Assembly: GCA_965656935.1 (NCBI GenBank)
Contig: CBFHMG010000008.1
Span: forward strand, 1-64,000
DNA from: M30B80 sp965656935
GTDB lineage: Bacteria > Pseudomonadota > Alphaproteobacteria > Rhodobacterales > Rhodobacteraceae
Length of the DNA: 64,000 nucleotides
Direction of reading: 5' to 3'
Positions 35,206-44,127 of this stretch are shown here, piece after piece. The position numbers and the translations under genes were made by a program. Under the pieces are notes generated by a model. It worked only from the letters and a program-made list of their open reading frames with translations. It had not been told where the DNA came from and did not search any database. Numbering within the stretch: the stretch's first letter is position 1; each line of letters opens with the position of its first letter.

Positions 35206-35841
35206 TCAGGCGGCCGACGGCCCCGAGATTGCGTAATTCGGGGCATGCAAATAGATCGAAGAGCCCATTTCGACCTGATCATAGAGCTCGGTCACATGGG
35301 CATTGACCATCCGCACACAGCCTGAGGATGCGGCGGTGCCAATCGACCATGGCTGCGGGGTACCATGCACACGCAAATAAGTGTCGCGGTTGCCATCATA
35401 GAGATACATCGCGCGCGCGCCCAAAGGGTTCTCGGGGCCACCGGGAACACCATCTGCAAATTCGGCGTAAACTTCAGGCTCACGCGCGATCATCGCGGCA
35501 GTAGGGGTCCAGCTTGGCCATTCGACCTTGCGGCGGATCGTATAGCGGCCTGGCGATTGCAGACCCGAGCGGCCAACAGCCACCCCGTAGCGCATCGCGG
35601 TGCCATCTGTTCCGATATGGTAGATATATTTGGCAATCGGGTCGACATGCAGGTCACCGGGATTGAGGCCCGGATTATGGACCACCCGCGTCGGCATGAA
35701 ACGTGGGTGCAACCCCCAAGGGTTATCCCCCAGCGGATCGGGGCGTTCGATTGCGTCATCAAAGCCCACATCATCCTGACCAAATACCGGTGTCGATATA
35801 AGAGCAGCCCCAGTGGCTATGAAATGGCGGCGGGTTAGCAT
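35206..35841 (-). CDS. L,D-transpeptidase (YkuD) with Tat-type signal
   Basis: A 211-residue exported cell-wall enzyme that crosslinks peptidoglycan stems or attaches proteins to it. The N-terminus MLTRRHFIATGAALIS has a twin-arginine motif. The YkuD active site is complete: His159 in RVHGTPQPW, and Ser-x-Gly-Cys175-x-Arg177 in SSGCVR. ATG 35841 has GAAGGA upstream. Many Rhodobacterales carry such short forms with a Tat leader. Confidence 0.95.
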   Translation of the reverse strand: MLTRRHFIATGAALISTPVFGQDDVGFDDAIERPDPLGDNPWGLHPRFMPTRVVHNPGLNPGDLHVDPIAKYIYHIGTDGTAMRYGVAVGRSGLQSPGRYTIRRKVEWPSWTPTAAMIAREPEVYAEFADGVPGGPENPLGARAMYLYDGNRDTYLRVHGTPQPWSIGTAASSGCVRMVNAHVTELYDQVEMGSSIYLHAPNYAISGPSAA

Positions 35842-35952
35842 TATATCATCCTTCAAATACAACGGGCCCAGTATAATTTCCCGCGAATAATCCCCAAGAA
35901 TCTCTGCTGACGCAAGATCATCTCGGTCACAATAAGGTCAGCATCCAAAAGG

Positions 35953-35981
35953 AAAACCCCGCGCCAAGGCACGGGGTTTCC
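35953..35981 (-). terminator. intrinsic terminator of pnp
   Basis: On the minus strand AAACCCCG ... CGGGGTTT forms an 8-bp stem around a GC-rich 9-base loop and is followed by TTCC. It lies just after the pnp stop (36004). Confidence 0.75.
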
Positions 35982-36003
35982 AGTGTTGCATCGAAAGCAA
36001 AGA

Positions 36004-38136
36004 TTACTCTTCTGCTTCTTCTTTCGGAAGGTCTTCGCCAGTTTCCTGATTGACCATTTTCATAGCCAAACGAACCTTGCCACGATCATCAAAGCCCAAG
36101 AGCTTGACCCAGACTTCCTGACCTTCTTTCAGAACGTCCGACGGATGGTTCAGGCGGCGGTTTTCGATCTGGGACACATGTACCAGACCATCACGCTTGC
36201 CAAAGAAGTTCACGAAGGCGCCGAAATCGACGATCTTCACGACCTTACCTTTATAGATCTTGCCCTCTTCAGGCTCGGCGACGATCGAGTGGATCATCTC
36301 ATAGGCTTTCTGGATGGCCTCACCATTTGGCGATGCGATCTTGATGATGCCTTCATCATTGATGTCGACCTTAGCGCCCGACACTTCAACGATTTCACGA
36401 ATGACCTTACCGCCCGAGCCGATCACTTCACGGATCTTGTCGGTTGGGATCTGCATGGTCTCAATACGCGGTGCATGCACCGAGAAATCGCCAGCTTCGG
36501 TCAACGCGTTGCTCATCTCTTCGAGGATATGCAAACGGCCCTGCTTGGCCTGCTCCAGAGCTTTCTTCATGATCTCGGGCGTGATGCCTGCAACCTTGAT
36601 GTCCATCTGCAGCGAGGTGATGCCATCGGCGGTACCGGCCACTTTGAAATCCATGTCGCCGAGGTGATCCTCGTCGCCAAGAATATCGGTCAGAACCGCA
36701 TAGGAGCCGTCATCCTCAAGGATCAGACCCATCGCAACACCTGCGACAGGAGCCTTGAGCGGAACGCCCGCATCCATCATCGACAGAGACCCGCCGCAGA
36801 CAGACGCCATGGAGGAGGAGCCGTTCGATTCAGTGATCTCGGACACAACGCGAATTGTGTACGGGAAATCAGTGGCCGAAGGCAGAACCGCCTGAAGCGC
36901 ACGCCATGCAAGCTTGCCATGGCCAATCTCGCGACGACCCGCCGAGCCAACACGACCAACTTCACCTACCGAATAGGGAGGGAAGTTATAATGCAGCAGG
37001 AAGTTCGATTTGAAATTGCCATGCAGCGCGTCGATGAACTGTTCATCATCGCCAGTGCCAAGCGTGGTCACAACCAGACCTTGCGTTTCACCACGGGTGA
37101 AAAGCGCCGAACCATGGGTCCGTGGCAGAAGGCCGGTTTCGCTGACGATGTCACGCACTTTATCAAGTGCACGGCCATCAATCCGCTTGCCGTCTTTTAC
37201 AACTGCGCCACGCAGAACGCCCGATTCAAGCTTCTTGAGTGCGGAACCCAGATTTTCATCTTCAAGGTCTTCCTCGCTCAATTCAGCCTTGATCGCCTCT
37301 TTGACGGCGGCAACAGCGGCGGTGCGCTCCTGCTTGTCTGTCAGAGCATAGGCTTCGCGCATTTTGGCTTCACCCAAGGCTTTTACCCGCTCATAGAGAT
37401 CGGAGTAATCAGGCGCTTGGAAGTCAAACGGCTCTTTCGCGGCATCTTCTGCCAGCGAGATGATCAGGTCGATCACAGGCTGGATTTGCTCATGCGCGAA
37501 GGTTACCGCACCCAGCATTTCCTCTTCCGAAAGCTCATAGGCCTCGGATTCAACCATCATCACGGCTTCTTTGGTGCCTGCAACCACGAGGTCAAGACGC
37601 TGCTCGGGGTTGTTGCGCAGGTCATGCATGTCATCGACGGTCGGGTTCAGGATGTATTCGCCATCCTCAAAACCAACGCGGCAACATGCGATCGGGCCAC
37701 GGAAAGGCGCGCCGGAAATAGTCAGGGCCGCCGAAGCCGCGATCATCGCAACCACATCAGGGTCATTGACCAGATCGTGGCTCAGAACCGTACACATCAC
37801 CAGAACTTCATGCTTGAAGCCGGGAACAAAGAGTGGGCGGATCGGACGGTCGATAAGACGCGCAGTCAGCGTCTCTTTTTCGGTCGGACGCGCTTCGCGT
37901 TTGAAAAAGCCGCCGGGAACTTTACCGGCCGCATAGTATTTCTCTTGGTAATGGACCGTAAGCGGGAAGAAGTCCTGACCCGGCTTAGGTGCTTTTGCAA
38001 AGGTCACGTTTGCCATGACCGAAGTTTCGCCGAGGGTCGCAATCACAGAACCATCGGCCTGACGGGCAACCTTGCCCGTTTCGAGGGTGAGGGTTTCTTC
38101 CCCCCACTGAATAGATTTCGTCGTAACGTTGAACAT
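36004..38136 (-). CDS. pnp: polyribonucleotide nucleotidyltransferase (PNPase)
   Basis: Trimeric 3'-5' phosphorolytic exoribonuclease, 710 residues: two RNase PH domains with an all-helical linker, then KH (about 555-615, IGSGGKVIREIVE) and S1 (about 620-690, GKVVKIVDFGAFVNFFGKRDG) RNA-binding domains. Length is normal. ATG 38136 has CAGGAAACG upstream, a leader typical for the gene. It follows rpsO in the standard rpsO-pnp order; a hairpin between them allows partial attenuation. Confidence 0.98.
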   Translation of the reverse strand: MFNVTTKSIQWGEETLTLETGKVARQADGSVIATLGETSVMANVTFAKAPKPGQDFFPLTVHYQEKYYAAGKVPGGFFKREARPTEKETLTARLIDRPIRPLFVPGFKHEVLVMCTVLSHDLVNDPDVVAMIAASAALTISGAPFRGPIACCRVGFEDGEYILNPTVDDMHDLRNNPEQRLDLVVAGTKEAVMMVESEAYELSEEEMLGAVTFAHEQIQPVIDLIISLAEDAAKEPFDFQAPDYSDLYERVKALGEAKMREAYALTDKQERTAAVAAVKEAIKAELSEEDLEDENLGSALKKLESGVLRGAVVKDGKRIDGRALDKVRDIVSETGLLPRTHGSALFTRGETQGLVVTTLGTGDDEQFIDALHGNFKSNFLLHYNFPPYSVGEVGRVGSAGRREIGHGKLAWRALQAVLPSATDFPYTIRVVSEITESNGSSSMASVCGGSLSMMDAGVPLKAPVAGVAMGLILEDDGSYAVLTDILGDEDHLGDMDFKVAGTADGITSLQMDIKVAGITPEIMKKALEQAKQGRLHILEEMSNALTEAGDFSVHAPRIETMQIPTDKIREVIGSGGKVIREIVEVSGAKVDINDEGIIKIASPNGEAIQKAYEMIHSIVAEPEEGKIYKGKVVKIVDFGAFVNFFGKRDGLVHVSQIENRRLNHPSDVLKEGQEVWVKLLGFDDRGKVRLAMKMVNQETGEDLPKEEAEE

Positions 38137-38310
38137 TATCGTTTCCTGTATGGGAGCACTCCCGACCCCTGTCGGGTCTCCCGTTTCATGGGTGGCCCCA
38201 TTGCCACCGACCCCAATCCTTCGCACAACGCCGGGGTCTAGAGCGTCACGTCTCAGATGCGCGGCACATACACTGGATTGCCCTATTTGGAAAGCAACTT
38301 GGCACTATAG

Positions 38311-38346
38311 CCAAAAAGAAAGGCCCGCTCGGGATGAGCGGGCCTT
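38311..38346 (-). terminator. hairpin between rpsO and pnp
   Basis: AAGGCCCGCTC (38320-38330) pairs with GAGCGGGCCTT (38336-38346) around a 5-base loop. On the minus strand it is followed by TCTTTTTGG. It can end the rpsO transcript, with read-through to pnp, as in other bacteria. Confidence 0.8.
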
Positions 38347-38369
38347 CCAGAAATCCGGTTTGTCGGCGT

Positions 38370-38639
38370 TTAGCGGCGGATGCCGAGACGCTCGATCAAG
38401 GATTGGTAACGGGACACATCCTTGGCTTTGACATAGTCGAGCAGCTTACGGCGCTGTGCAACCATCATCAAAAGACCACGACGGGAGTGGTTGTCTTTCT
38501 TGTGCGACTTGAAGTGCTCGGTCAGCGTCGAGATACGCGATGTCAGGATAGCAACCTGCACTTCGGGCGAACCAGTATCGCCTTCTTTGGTCGCGAATTC
38601 TTTCATCAAGCGTGCTTTTTCTTCAGCAGTAATCGACAT
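38370..38639 (-). CDS. rpsO: ribosomal protein uS15
   Basis: The 89-residue uS15 of the 30S platform, with the family's HxxDxHSRxGL-type stretch (here FKSHKKDNHSRRGLLMMVA) and the C-terminal YQSLIERLGIRR. Length is exactly that of E. coli S15. Its ATG is at 38639, followed on the strand by pnp. Confidence 0.98.
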   Translation of the reverse strand: MSITAEEKARLMKEFATKEGDTGSPEVQVAILTSRISTLTEHFKSHKKDNHSRRGLLMMVAQRRKLLDYVKAKDVSRYQSLIERLGIRR

Positions 38640-39040
38640 CGTGGGCTCCTTTAAGGGTTAAGGGTCATGGCGCAGGCCGGGATGTCGTCCAGCAAGGCCC
38701 TTGGAGTGCTACACCAGATAACTCCGATGCAGATGCGCGCATGTAGGAGAAAACATCGACAAAGAAAAGAGGTTTCCTTCGAAACCCACTACCAATCCCC
38801 GATTTCCAAGGGTTTTTGGGGATGTTTCGTTAACCATTGGGGAAATTTTCCCTCTCACATTGCCGCCGCTTCTCGTAGATTGAGGGGTATCTGGTTTGCT
38901 GAGCCGACAGATTCGGCACAAGCCCGTGTCACAACGCACCGCGCTATCTGTCCTGATACAGCGGTATCGCCATCACGGCGAGGGCCCCACCCGCCTCGGA
39001 ACATCCCCGAATTTTATTTGTTCCGATGCCGGAGGGCGCG
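38640..39040. other. intergenic region between rpsO and the RTX-repeat gene
   Basis: About 400 bases between two divergent genes. I see no convincing small gene; short open frames here lack ribosome-binding sites. It must hold both promoters. A GGGGAAATTTTCCC near-palindrome (about 38838-38852) is the only striking element. Confidence 0.45.
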
Positions 39041-40432
39041 ATGCTTCTTTTGACAGGGCTATTCTCCAGCTTGATGGCAGGCTTCGCGCTGACCAGCTTT
39101 CTGATCAGTGAAGAAGATACGGATGAAGACCCGCCCATCCGCAATAATGAATTTGATGCAGGCAGCACCCAATCCGTTCAAACCACCATCATCGGAACCC
39201 AAGATGGCGACGCCCTTCAGGGCAGTTTTCTCGATGACGATATGTTTGGCGGCGATGGCAATGATACGCTTGATGGCGGGCTTGGCCGTGATCTGATGAA
39301 TGGCGGGGCAGGCGATGATATCCTGCGCCTTGAAGATGGCGACCTTGCCTTTGGTGGCGAGGGGGCCGACCAGTTCGAAACGAGCGGCACGCCGGATCAG
39401 GGCGCGGCTATTCCGCAGATTTTCGACTTTCAACAGGGCGAGGACATGCTGGTTCTCAAATTCGACGGCGATGGAACCGCCCCGCCCGAGATCAGCTTTG
39501 ATGACACAAGCCAGCCTGGGAACACGCTTGTCATGGCCGAAGGGGTCGCCACCGCCTTTCTGGAAGGCGTATCGGGGCTGACCGTTGATGATATCGAACT
39601 ACGCTTTTCCGACGCGCCCGAAGCCTCGATTTTCGAAGGGCAGGTCGAGAACACCTATTCCTCGGATGCTTTGAACATCCGCGATGCAATGGCCCCTTTG
39701 CTTGACCCTGACCAAGGTGACGCACTGACAGGTTCTGCCTCCGAGGATGTCATCATCGGCAGCAGCAGTAATGACGCGATCTTTGGTGATGAGGGCGATG
39801 ATACCTTGTCAGGCCTTGGCGGAAATGACGAGATTTACGCCGATCAGGGCGATGACAGCCTAAGCGGCGGCGCGGGGCATGATTTTCTTGCAGGCGGCGA
39901 AGGCAATGACCAGCTTAGCGGCAATACGGGCCAAGACGCGCTCTTTGGCGGCGAGGGGAATGACAGCCTTGATGGCGGCGATGGCGGCGATATCCTGCAA
40001 GGCGGGCTGGGGGCTGACAGCATTGCAGGCGGCGCGGGCGATGATCTGATCGATGGAAGCGTCGCACCCGATGGCGGCCCTGATCTGGATACAGGCGATA
40101 CGCTGGATGGCGGTGCGGGCAATGACACCATTCTGGCAGGCGCGAATGACACCGTCACTGGCGGCGAGGGGGCCGATCACTTTATATCAGGCAGCCATAT
40201 CGAACAGGCTGAACAAGCCAGCCATATCCTTGATTTCAACCCAAGCGAAGACAGGATCGAATTGCTCTACAATCCCAGTGAAAGCCCCGATCCAACCCTC
40301 TCGGTGCAGGATTTCCCCGACGGGTCTGGGGCCAATATCCTGTTGAATGGTCAGATCGTGCTGCGGGTGACGGGTGGCCAAGGCCTTGATCCCGAAACCA
40401 TCACCTTGCGCAGCATCGACAGCGCCGCCTGA
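39041..40432 (+). CDS. RTX-type calcium-binding repeat protein with N-terminal hydrophobic segment
   Basis: A 463-residue acidic protein with two blocks of GGxGxD nonapeptide repeats (about residues 65-110, four repeats, and 225-375, twelve or more, e.g. GGEGNDQLSGNTGQDALFG). Each block is followed by a beta-rich part ending in DFxxxEDxIxL (DFNPSEDRIEL). Such repeats bind calcium and fold outside the cell; secretion is normally by a type I system using the C-terminus. Here the N-terminus (MLLLTGLFSSLMAGFALTSF) is strongly hydrophobic, which suggests anchoring or signal-type export instead. ATG 39041 has GGAGG five bases upstream. Confidence 0.88.
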   Translation: MLLLTGLFSSLMAGFALTSFLISEEDTDEDPPIRNNEFDAGSTQSVQTTIIGTQDGDALQGSFLDDDMFGGDGNDTLDGGLGRDLMNGGAGDDILRLEDGDLAFGGEGADQFETSGTPDQGAAIPQIFDFQQGEDMLVLKFDGDGTAPPEISFDDTSQPGNTLVMAEGVATAFLEGVSGLTVDDIELRFSDAPEASIFEGQVENTYSSDALNIRDAMAPLLDPDQGDALTGSASEDVIIGSSSNDAIFGDEGDDTLSGLGGNDEIYADQGDDSLSGGAGHDFLAGGEGNDQLSGNTGQDALFGGEGNDSLDGGDGGDILQGGLGADSIAGGAGDDLIDGSVAPDGGPDLDTGDTLDGGAGNDTILAGANDTVTGGEGADHFISGSHIEQAEQASHILDFNPSEDRIELLYNPSESPDPTLSVQDFPDGSGANILLNGQIVLRVTGGQGLDPETITLRSIDSAA

Positions 40433-40435
40433 GGA

Positions 40436-41341
40436 TCACCCCGCAGGATAGCCCTCAAAATGGGGGAGCACGGCCGCCAGCACCGCATCGGGCACCTCCT
40501 CCATAGCGAAATGACCTGTCTCGGCCACTTCGATCCCATGTAAATCATCGGCCCATTCCCGCCAAAGCCCAAGCGGATCGCCCGTATTCGCGGGAAACCC
40601 GTTTTGCGCCCAGACAAACAACAAAGGCGCTGCTATCTTGCGGCCCTCGGCCTTATTAGCATTGTCCAAAGCACGGTCAAAACTCGCCCCTGCCCTGTAA
40701 TCATTGCACATGGCAGCAATTCGGGCAGGATCAGCGGCTTGTTTGCGGTAGCTGGCCAAAGCCTTATCCGAGAAGGGCTGGAGGCTTTTGACATGGGTCC
40801 AAGACGCCAAGGTCCAATCCATATAGGCCACGCCATCAGCGCTGATCATCCGCTCAGGCAAAGGGGCGGGTTGGGCAAGAAAGGTCCAGTGATAGGCCTT
40901 CAGGGCCAGATCGGCCGTCCAAGATTCCCAGAAATCACCTGTGGGGACGATCTCGATAATCCCAAGCCGCGCCAGTCTGTCTGGATGATCAAGCGCAAAG
41001 CGATAGGAAACACGCCCGCCCCGATCATGGCCGAGGATATGCGCACGCTCGATCCCCAGCGCATCCATGATACCCAAAATATCCTTGGCCATTTCGCGTT
41101 TGGAATAGGCTTGGTTATCCGCCGTATTCTCGGGGATATCGCTATCGCCATAACCGCGCAGATCAGGGATGATGCAATGGAATTTCTTGGCCAGTTCAGG
41201 CGCTATCTTGGACCAGCACATATGGTTTTGCGGATAGCCATGGATCAGGATCAAAGGCGCACCCTGCCCACCCTGATGCACCGATAAGCGCGTGCCGTTT
41301 GTCGCAATCATGCTTTGGGTAAAACCCTCGATATCAGACAT
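40436..41341 (-). CDS. alpha/beta hydrolase, fluoroacetate (haloacetate) dehalogenase-like
   Basis: A 301-residue alpha/beta hydrolase with an aspartate nucleophile, Asp106 in LGHDRGGRVSY, and catalytic His277 in ETGHFAME. Residues of the halide and acid pocket of fluoroacetate dehalogenase are present: Arg107, Arg110, His151-Trp152 in AYHWTFLAQPAPLPE, and Tyr215 in CNDYRAG. The usual acid Asp (134 in the R. palustris enzyme) appears as Glu130 in IIEIVPT. It could cleave haloacids or an epoxide. GGAG precedes the ATG. Confidence 0.85.
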   Translation of the reverse strand: MSDIEGFTQSMIATNGTRLSVHQGGQGAPLILIHGYPQNHMCWSKIAPELAKKFHCIIPDLRGYGDSDIPENTADNQAYSKREMAKDILGIMDALGIERAHILGHDRGGRVSYRFALDHPDRLARLGIIEIVPTGDFWESWTADLALKAYHWTFLAQPAPLPERMISADGVAYMDWTLASWTHVKSLQPFSDKALASYRKQAADPARIAAMCNDYRAGASFDRALDNANKAEGRKIAAPLLFVWAQNGFPANTGDPLGLWREWADDLHGIEVAETGHFAMEEVPDAVLAAVLPHFEGYPAG

Positions 41342-41400
41342 AGGCCGCTCCTCGATATGATTGCCAATGCGCCCGATCAAAGCCTGCGGGGCGCGGCGGG

Positions 41401-41916
41401 TCAATCGCTGGCGGGCCAAATCTCGGGCTGAACGGCATATCCGATATAAAGCGGATGTTTGGGGTGGCCGTCTTTCGACAGGCCCAAATGAAACAAGGGC
41501 GCGCCTGTTTTGCGCAGCAGCGCCTCTACCTCGGGACCACGCCCAAGATGCGCCCCATGGGTGCCCCAAGCGCAGATCACCTGATCGGCCCAAGCCACGC
41601 CTTCAATAATCGCGGCGTCATTCGCAGGGCCAACAGGATCAACCGCCTTGCGCATCAATCGCGGGTCGGTATCGCGCCATGCAAAGATGTTGAGCACACG
41701 AAACCCGCCAAATCCAAGCGCGCGCGCACGGCGTTCGCAACGCTCGACAGTCGGGTCGTTTTGCACTTCGGTCGCAGTAGAGGGGTTGAGCATGATGAAA
41801 AGCGCACGCGCGCCCTCCCCCTCCCAAATACGTGTCAGCGAGTAGCGGTATTTCTCGCAAGGAGAATAAACCGCCACACTATCGGCATCTCCCTTTTGAT
41901 GACTGCGCGTAATCAC
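41401..41916 (-). CDS. DUF1643 family protein
   Basis: A 171-residue protein with the DUF1643 pattern YRYSLTRIW, FIMLNPSTA, NIFAWRDTDP and CAWGTHG, a family of unknown function found scattered through bacteria. Its ATG overlaps the truB stop by 4 bases, so it is the last coupled gene of the rbfA-DUF2233-truB unit. No signal peptide or membrane segment. Confidence 0.9.
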   Translation of the reverse strand: MITRSHQKGDADSVAVYSPCEKYRYSLTRIWEGEGARALFIMLNPSTATEVQNDPTVERCERRARALGFGGFRVLNIFAWRDTDPRLMRKAVDPVGPANDAAIIEGVAWADQVICAWGTHGAHLGRGPEVEALLRKTGAPLFHLGLSKDGHPKHPLYIGYAVQPEIWPASD

Positions 41917-42824
41917 AGATTGAACACGCGCGCAGGGTGCAATTCACCCGAGCGATAGATGCCCACTGCTACGGGTTTCCCCTGATACGATGCCCAAGCC
42001 TCTTCACCATATTCAGGCAGATCAGCGGTAGGAACCACCTGCCCCGGATTGCCGTTTTTCAGGCGTGCAAAACCTTGGTCGGTGCATTGCAATTCAGTCA
42101 ACTCGTCCAAGGCCGTGGCAACAGGCAGCAGAAACTCGCCCAGCCCTTCGGATCGGGCGTATTCTTCGACTGTCTCAAGGCTAACCCCGTCTTCCACATC
42201 AAAAGGGCCCGACCAGATGCGCCGCAGCTTGAGGACATGGCCATAACAGCCAAGCGCCTCGCCCAGATCCCGCGCGATCGAGCGGACATAACCGCCTTTT
42301 CCGCAGACCAGTTCCAATTCCGCATGTTCATCATCCAGACGCGCCAGCAGGCTGAGGCTTTCGACAAAGAGCGGGCGGGCGGCCAGCTCAAGGTCTTCGC
42401 CATCGCGCGCCAGTTTATAAGCGCGCTCTCCGTCGATCTTGACCGCCGAGAATTGCGGTGGCACCTGCTGGATATCGCCCGTGAACTGGCCAAGCGCGGC
42501 AATGATATCCGCGTCACTGGGGCGGACATCACTTGTCGCGATCACTTCGCCCTCGGCATCATCGGTATTGGTGGCTTGCCCGAAGCGGATCGTGAAAACA
42601 TAGGCCTTCATCGCATCGGTGATATAGGGCACAGTCTTTGTCGCCTCACCAAGGGCAATCGCCAGAACACCCGTCGCCTCAGGATCAAGCGTGCCTGCAT
42701 GGCCCGCCTTATTGGCGTTCAAGGCCCATTTTACCTTATTCACAACAGCGGTCGATGTCGGCCCGGCGGGTTTATCCACCACCAGCCACCCCGAAATATC
42801 ACGACCTTTTTTCCTGCGTGCCAT
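41913..42824 (-). CDS. truB: tRNA pseudouridine-55 synthase
   Basis: A 303-residue enzyme that makes pseudouridine 55 in the T-loop of tRNAs. Catalytic Asp47 lies in HAGTLDPEATG, and the start GWLVVDKPAGPTS and the later KIDGERAYKLAR block are typical. The C-terminal part carries the PUA-like tail. It belongs to the ribosome-maturation unit with rbfA, as usual in alphaproteobacteria. Confidence 0.97.
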   Translation of the reverse strand: MARRKKGRDISGWLVVDKPAGPTSTAVVNKVKWALNANKAGHAGTLDPEATGVLAIALGEATKTVPYITDAMKAYVFTIRFGQATNTDDAEGEVIATSDVRPSDADIIAALGQFTGDIQQVPPQFSAVKIDGERAYKLARDGEDLELAARPLFVESLSLLARLDDEHAELELVCGKGGYVRSIARDLGEALGCYGHVLKLRRIWSGPFDVEDGVSLETVEEYARSEGLGEFLLPVATALDELTELQCTDQGFARLKNGNPGQVVPTADLPEYGEEAWASYQGKPVAVGIYRSGELHPARVFNL

Positions 42825-42857
42825 ATGCGCTTTGCCCTTTATCGGAAGGCCGTGCTG

Positions 42858-43604
42858 CTACCCGCCCGAGGCGTCCTCGTCAACCACGACCCCAAGGATC
42901 GGTCCGATCGGAAAGCCGAAATCCGAGCGCCCCAGCTCAGGCGCATAAAGTCGCGAGACACGACCATCCAGAAACAGAGCATTGGGCAGGTCAAAATGGT
43001 CCCGAAAGACGCGCGCGAAGTGATGGAAATTCACCGCCTGATCCGAGATCACAGCCACAAGACGCGTGCCTGTTTCATCCACACCAACACCATTTCGAAA
43101 ATTCAACGAGGTGCTGTCTTCCAGAAAACGCGGATGCAATTCGCCATCAATCACCAGCATTGGCCCCGATTGGGTGGCAAAGCGGCATTCAGGCAAAGCG
43201 CTCGCATAATTGCGGCTTTCGATCACCTGTGCGCGGTCATCATTGACGCAAAGCACCCCATTGGGCAGCAAACCGAAATTCCCGGGCCCCTCAGAGGTGA
43301 CAACCCGCATCTCCTGCGCGCCGTCCTCAATATAGAGGCCAACGGGCCTGCGATCATCGTGGAACATGCCTGCATTCATTGCGAATCCGATGGATTGCCC
43401 GTCAGGCAAACTGCTGTTCAGACGGGTGAAGCTGCCAAAAACCTCACCCTCTTCATTGCGTAGCCAAAGGCGCAGATCAGCCGCAGGCACTTCAACCTCG
43501 CAAGCCGAGAATGCTGCCCCGTCAAATTCGAAACTTGTGCACGACGCAAAAGCCGCGTTGGAAACGACCAAACCAAATAACGCCAGAATGGCGCTTCTGA
43601 TCAT
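42858..43604 (-). CDS. exported phosphodiester glycosidase-like protein (DUF2233/NAGPA)
   Basis: A 248-residue secreted protein (signal MIRSAILALFGLVVSNAAFA) of the phosphodiester glycosidase family, with FAMNAGMFHDDRRPVGLYIE, ATQSGPMLVIDG, RNGVGVDETG and NALFLDGRVSRLY. Relatives remove N-acetylglucosamine caps or act on peptidoglycan and exopolysaccharide; the substrate here is unknown. Its ATG overlaps the rbfA stop by 4 bases, so it is made together with ribosome factors, a stable but unexplained arrangement. Confidence 0.88.
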   Translation of the reverse strand: MIRSAILALFGLVVSNAAFASCTSFEFDGAAFSACEVEVPAADLRLWLRNEEGEVFGSFTRLNSSLPDGQSIGFAMNAGMFHDDRRPVGLYIEDGAQEMRVVTSEGPGNFGLLPNGVLCVNDDRAQVIESRNYASALPECRFATQSGPMLVIDGELHPRFLEDSTSLNFRNGVGVDETGTRLVAVISDQAVNFHHFARVFRDHFDLPNALFLDGRVSRLYAPELGRSDFGFPIGPILGVVVDEDASGG

Positions 43605-44017
43605 GCGTCCTCTCCCTCACCGCCTGATGCTATGTCGCGTGCAACCCGTTCATCCGCGAAAAGACGGCGTGTCTCATCCATGCGGTCAAAGGTCTCGTCG
43701 ATCAGGAAACGCAGATCGGGGGCGTATTTCAGGCTCATCTCGCGCCCGACCATCCGCCGCAGCTCGTGCTTGTTGCGCTTGAGCGCCTCAATCGCCTCCT
43801 TGCGGTCACCGCCACCCAAGGGCATCACGAAGACGGTCGCAATTTTGAGATCCGTCGAGGTGCGCACTTCGCCGATCGTGATCGACATGCGGTTGAGGTC
43901 TGGATCGTGGATATCCCCTCGGTTGAGAACATCCGACAAGGTCCGGCGAAGCGATTCACCAACCCTCAATTGCCGCTGCGAGGGGCCAGGCCCATCATGA
44001 AACTTGTTCTTTGCCAT
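43601..44017 (-). CDS. rbfA: ribosome-binding factor A
   Basis: A 138-residue KH-fold factor that matures the 5' end of 16S rRNA in the 30S subunit. Typical sequence: SQRQLRVGESLRRTLSDVL at the N-terminus, LKIATVFVMPLGG in the middle and APDLRFLIDETFDR near the end. ATG 44017 has AAAGGA upstream; the longer frame to 44065 is rejected because it lacks that. Confidence 0.96.
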   Translation of the reverse strand: MAKNKFHDGPGPSQRQLRVGESLRRTLSDVLNRGDIHDPDLNRMSITIGEVRTSTDLKIATVFVMPLGGGDRKEAIEALKRNKHELRRMVGREMSLKYAPDLRFLIDETFDRMDETRRLFADERVARDIASGGEGEDA

Positions 44018-44127
44018 CACACCATCCTTTCCCCAGCATCTAGGGGAACACCCGCCTTCTCGCAAGCAACGCTTTCGTAATCCGCGCCCTTGGGCTAGGA
44101 GAAACTTGAGTTTACCGGAGAAAAGAC

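Noticed and set aside
35983..38241. 752-codon open frame on the plus strand antisense to pnp
   Set aside because: Long only because the opposite strand of pnp lacks stops; the product is rich in His, Arg and Phe without domain pattern.
39041..40432. GGxGxD-coding repeats considered as a tandem DNA repeat or CRISPR-like array
   Set aside because: The period is 27 bases and follows protein codons; the spacing and variation fit RTX protein repeats, not a non-coding array.
41937..43463. 508-codon open frame on plus across truB and the DUF2233 gene
   Set aside because: It spans two well-supported minus-strand genes and their gap, with no recognisable protein.
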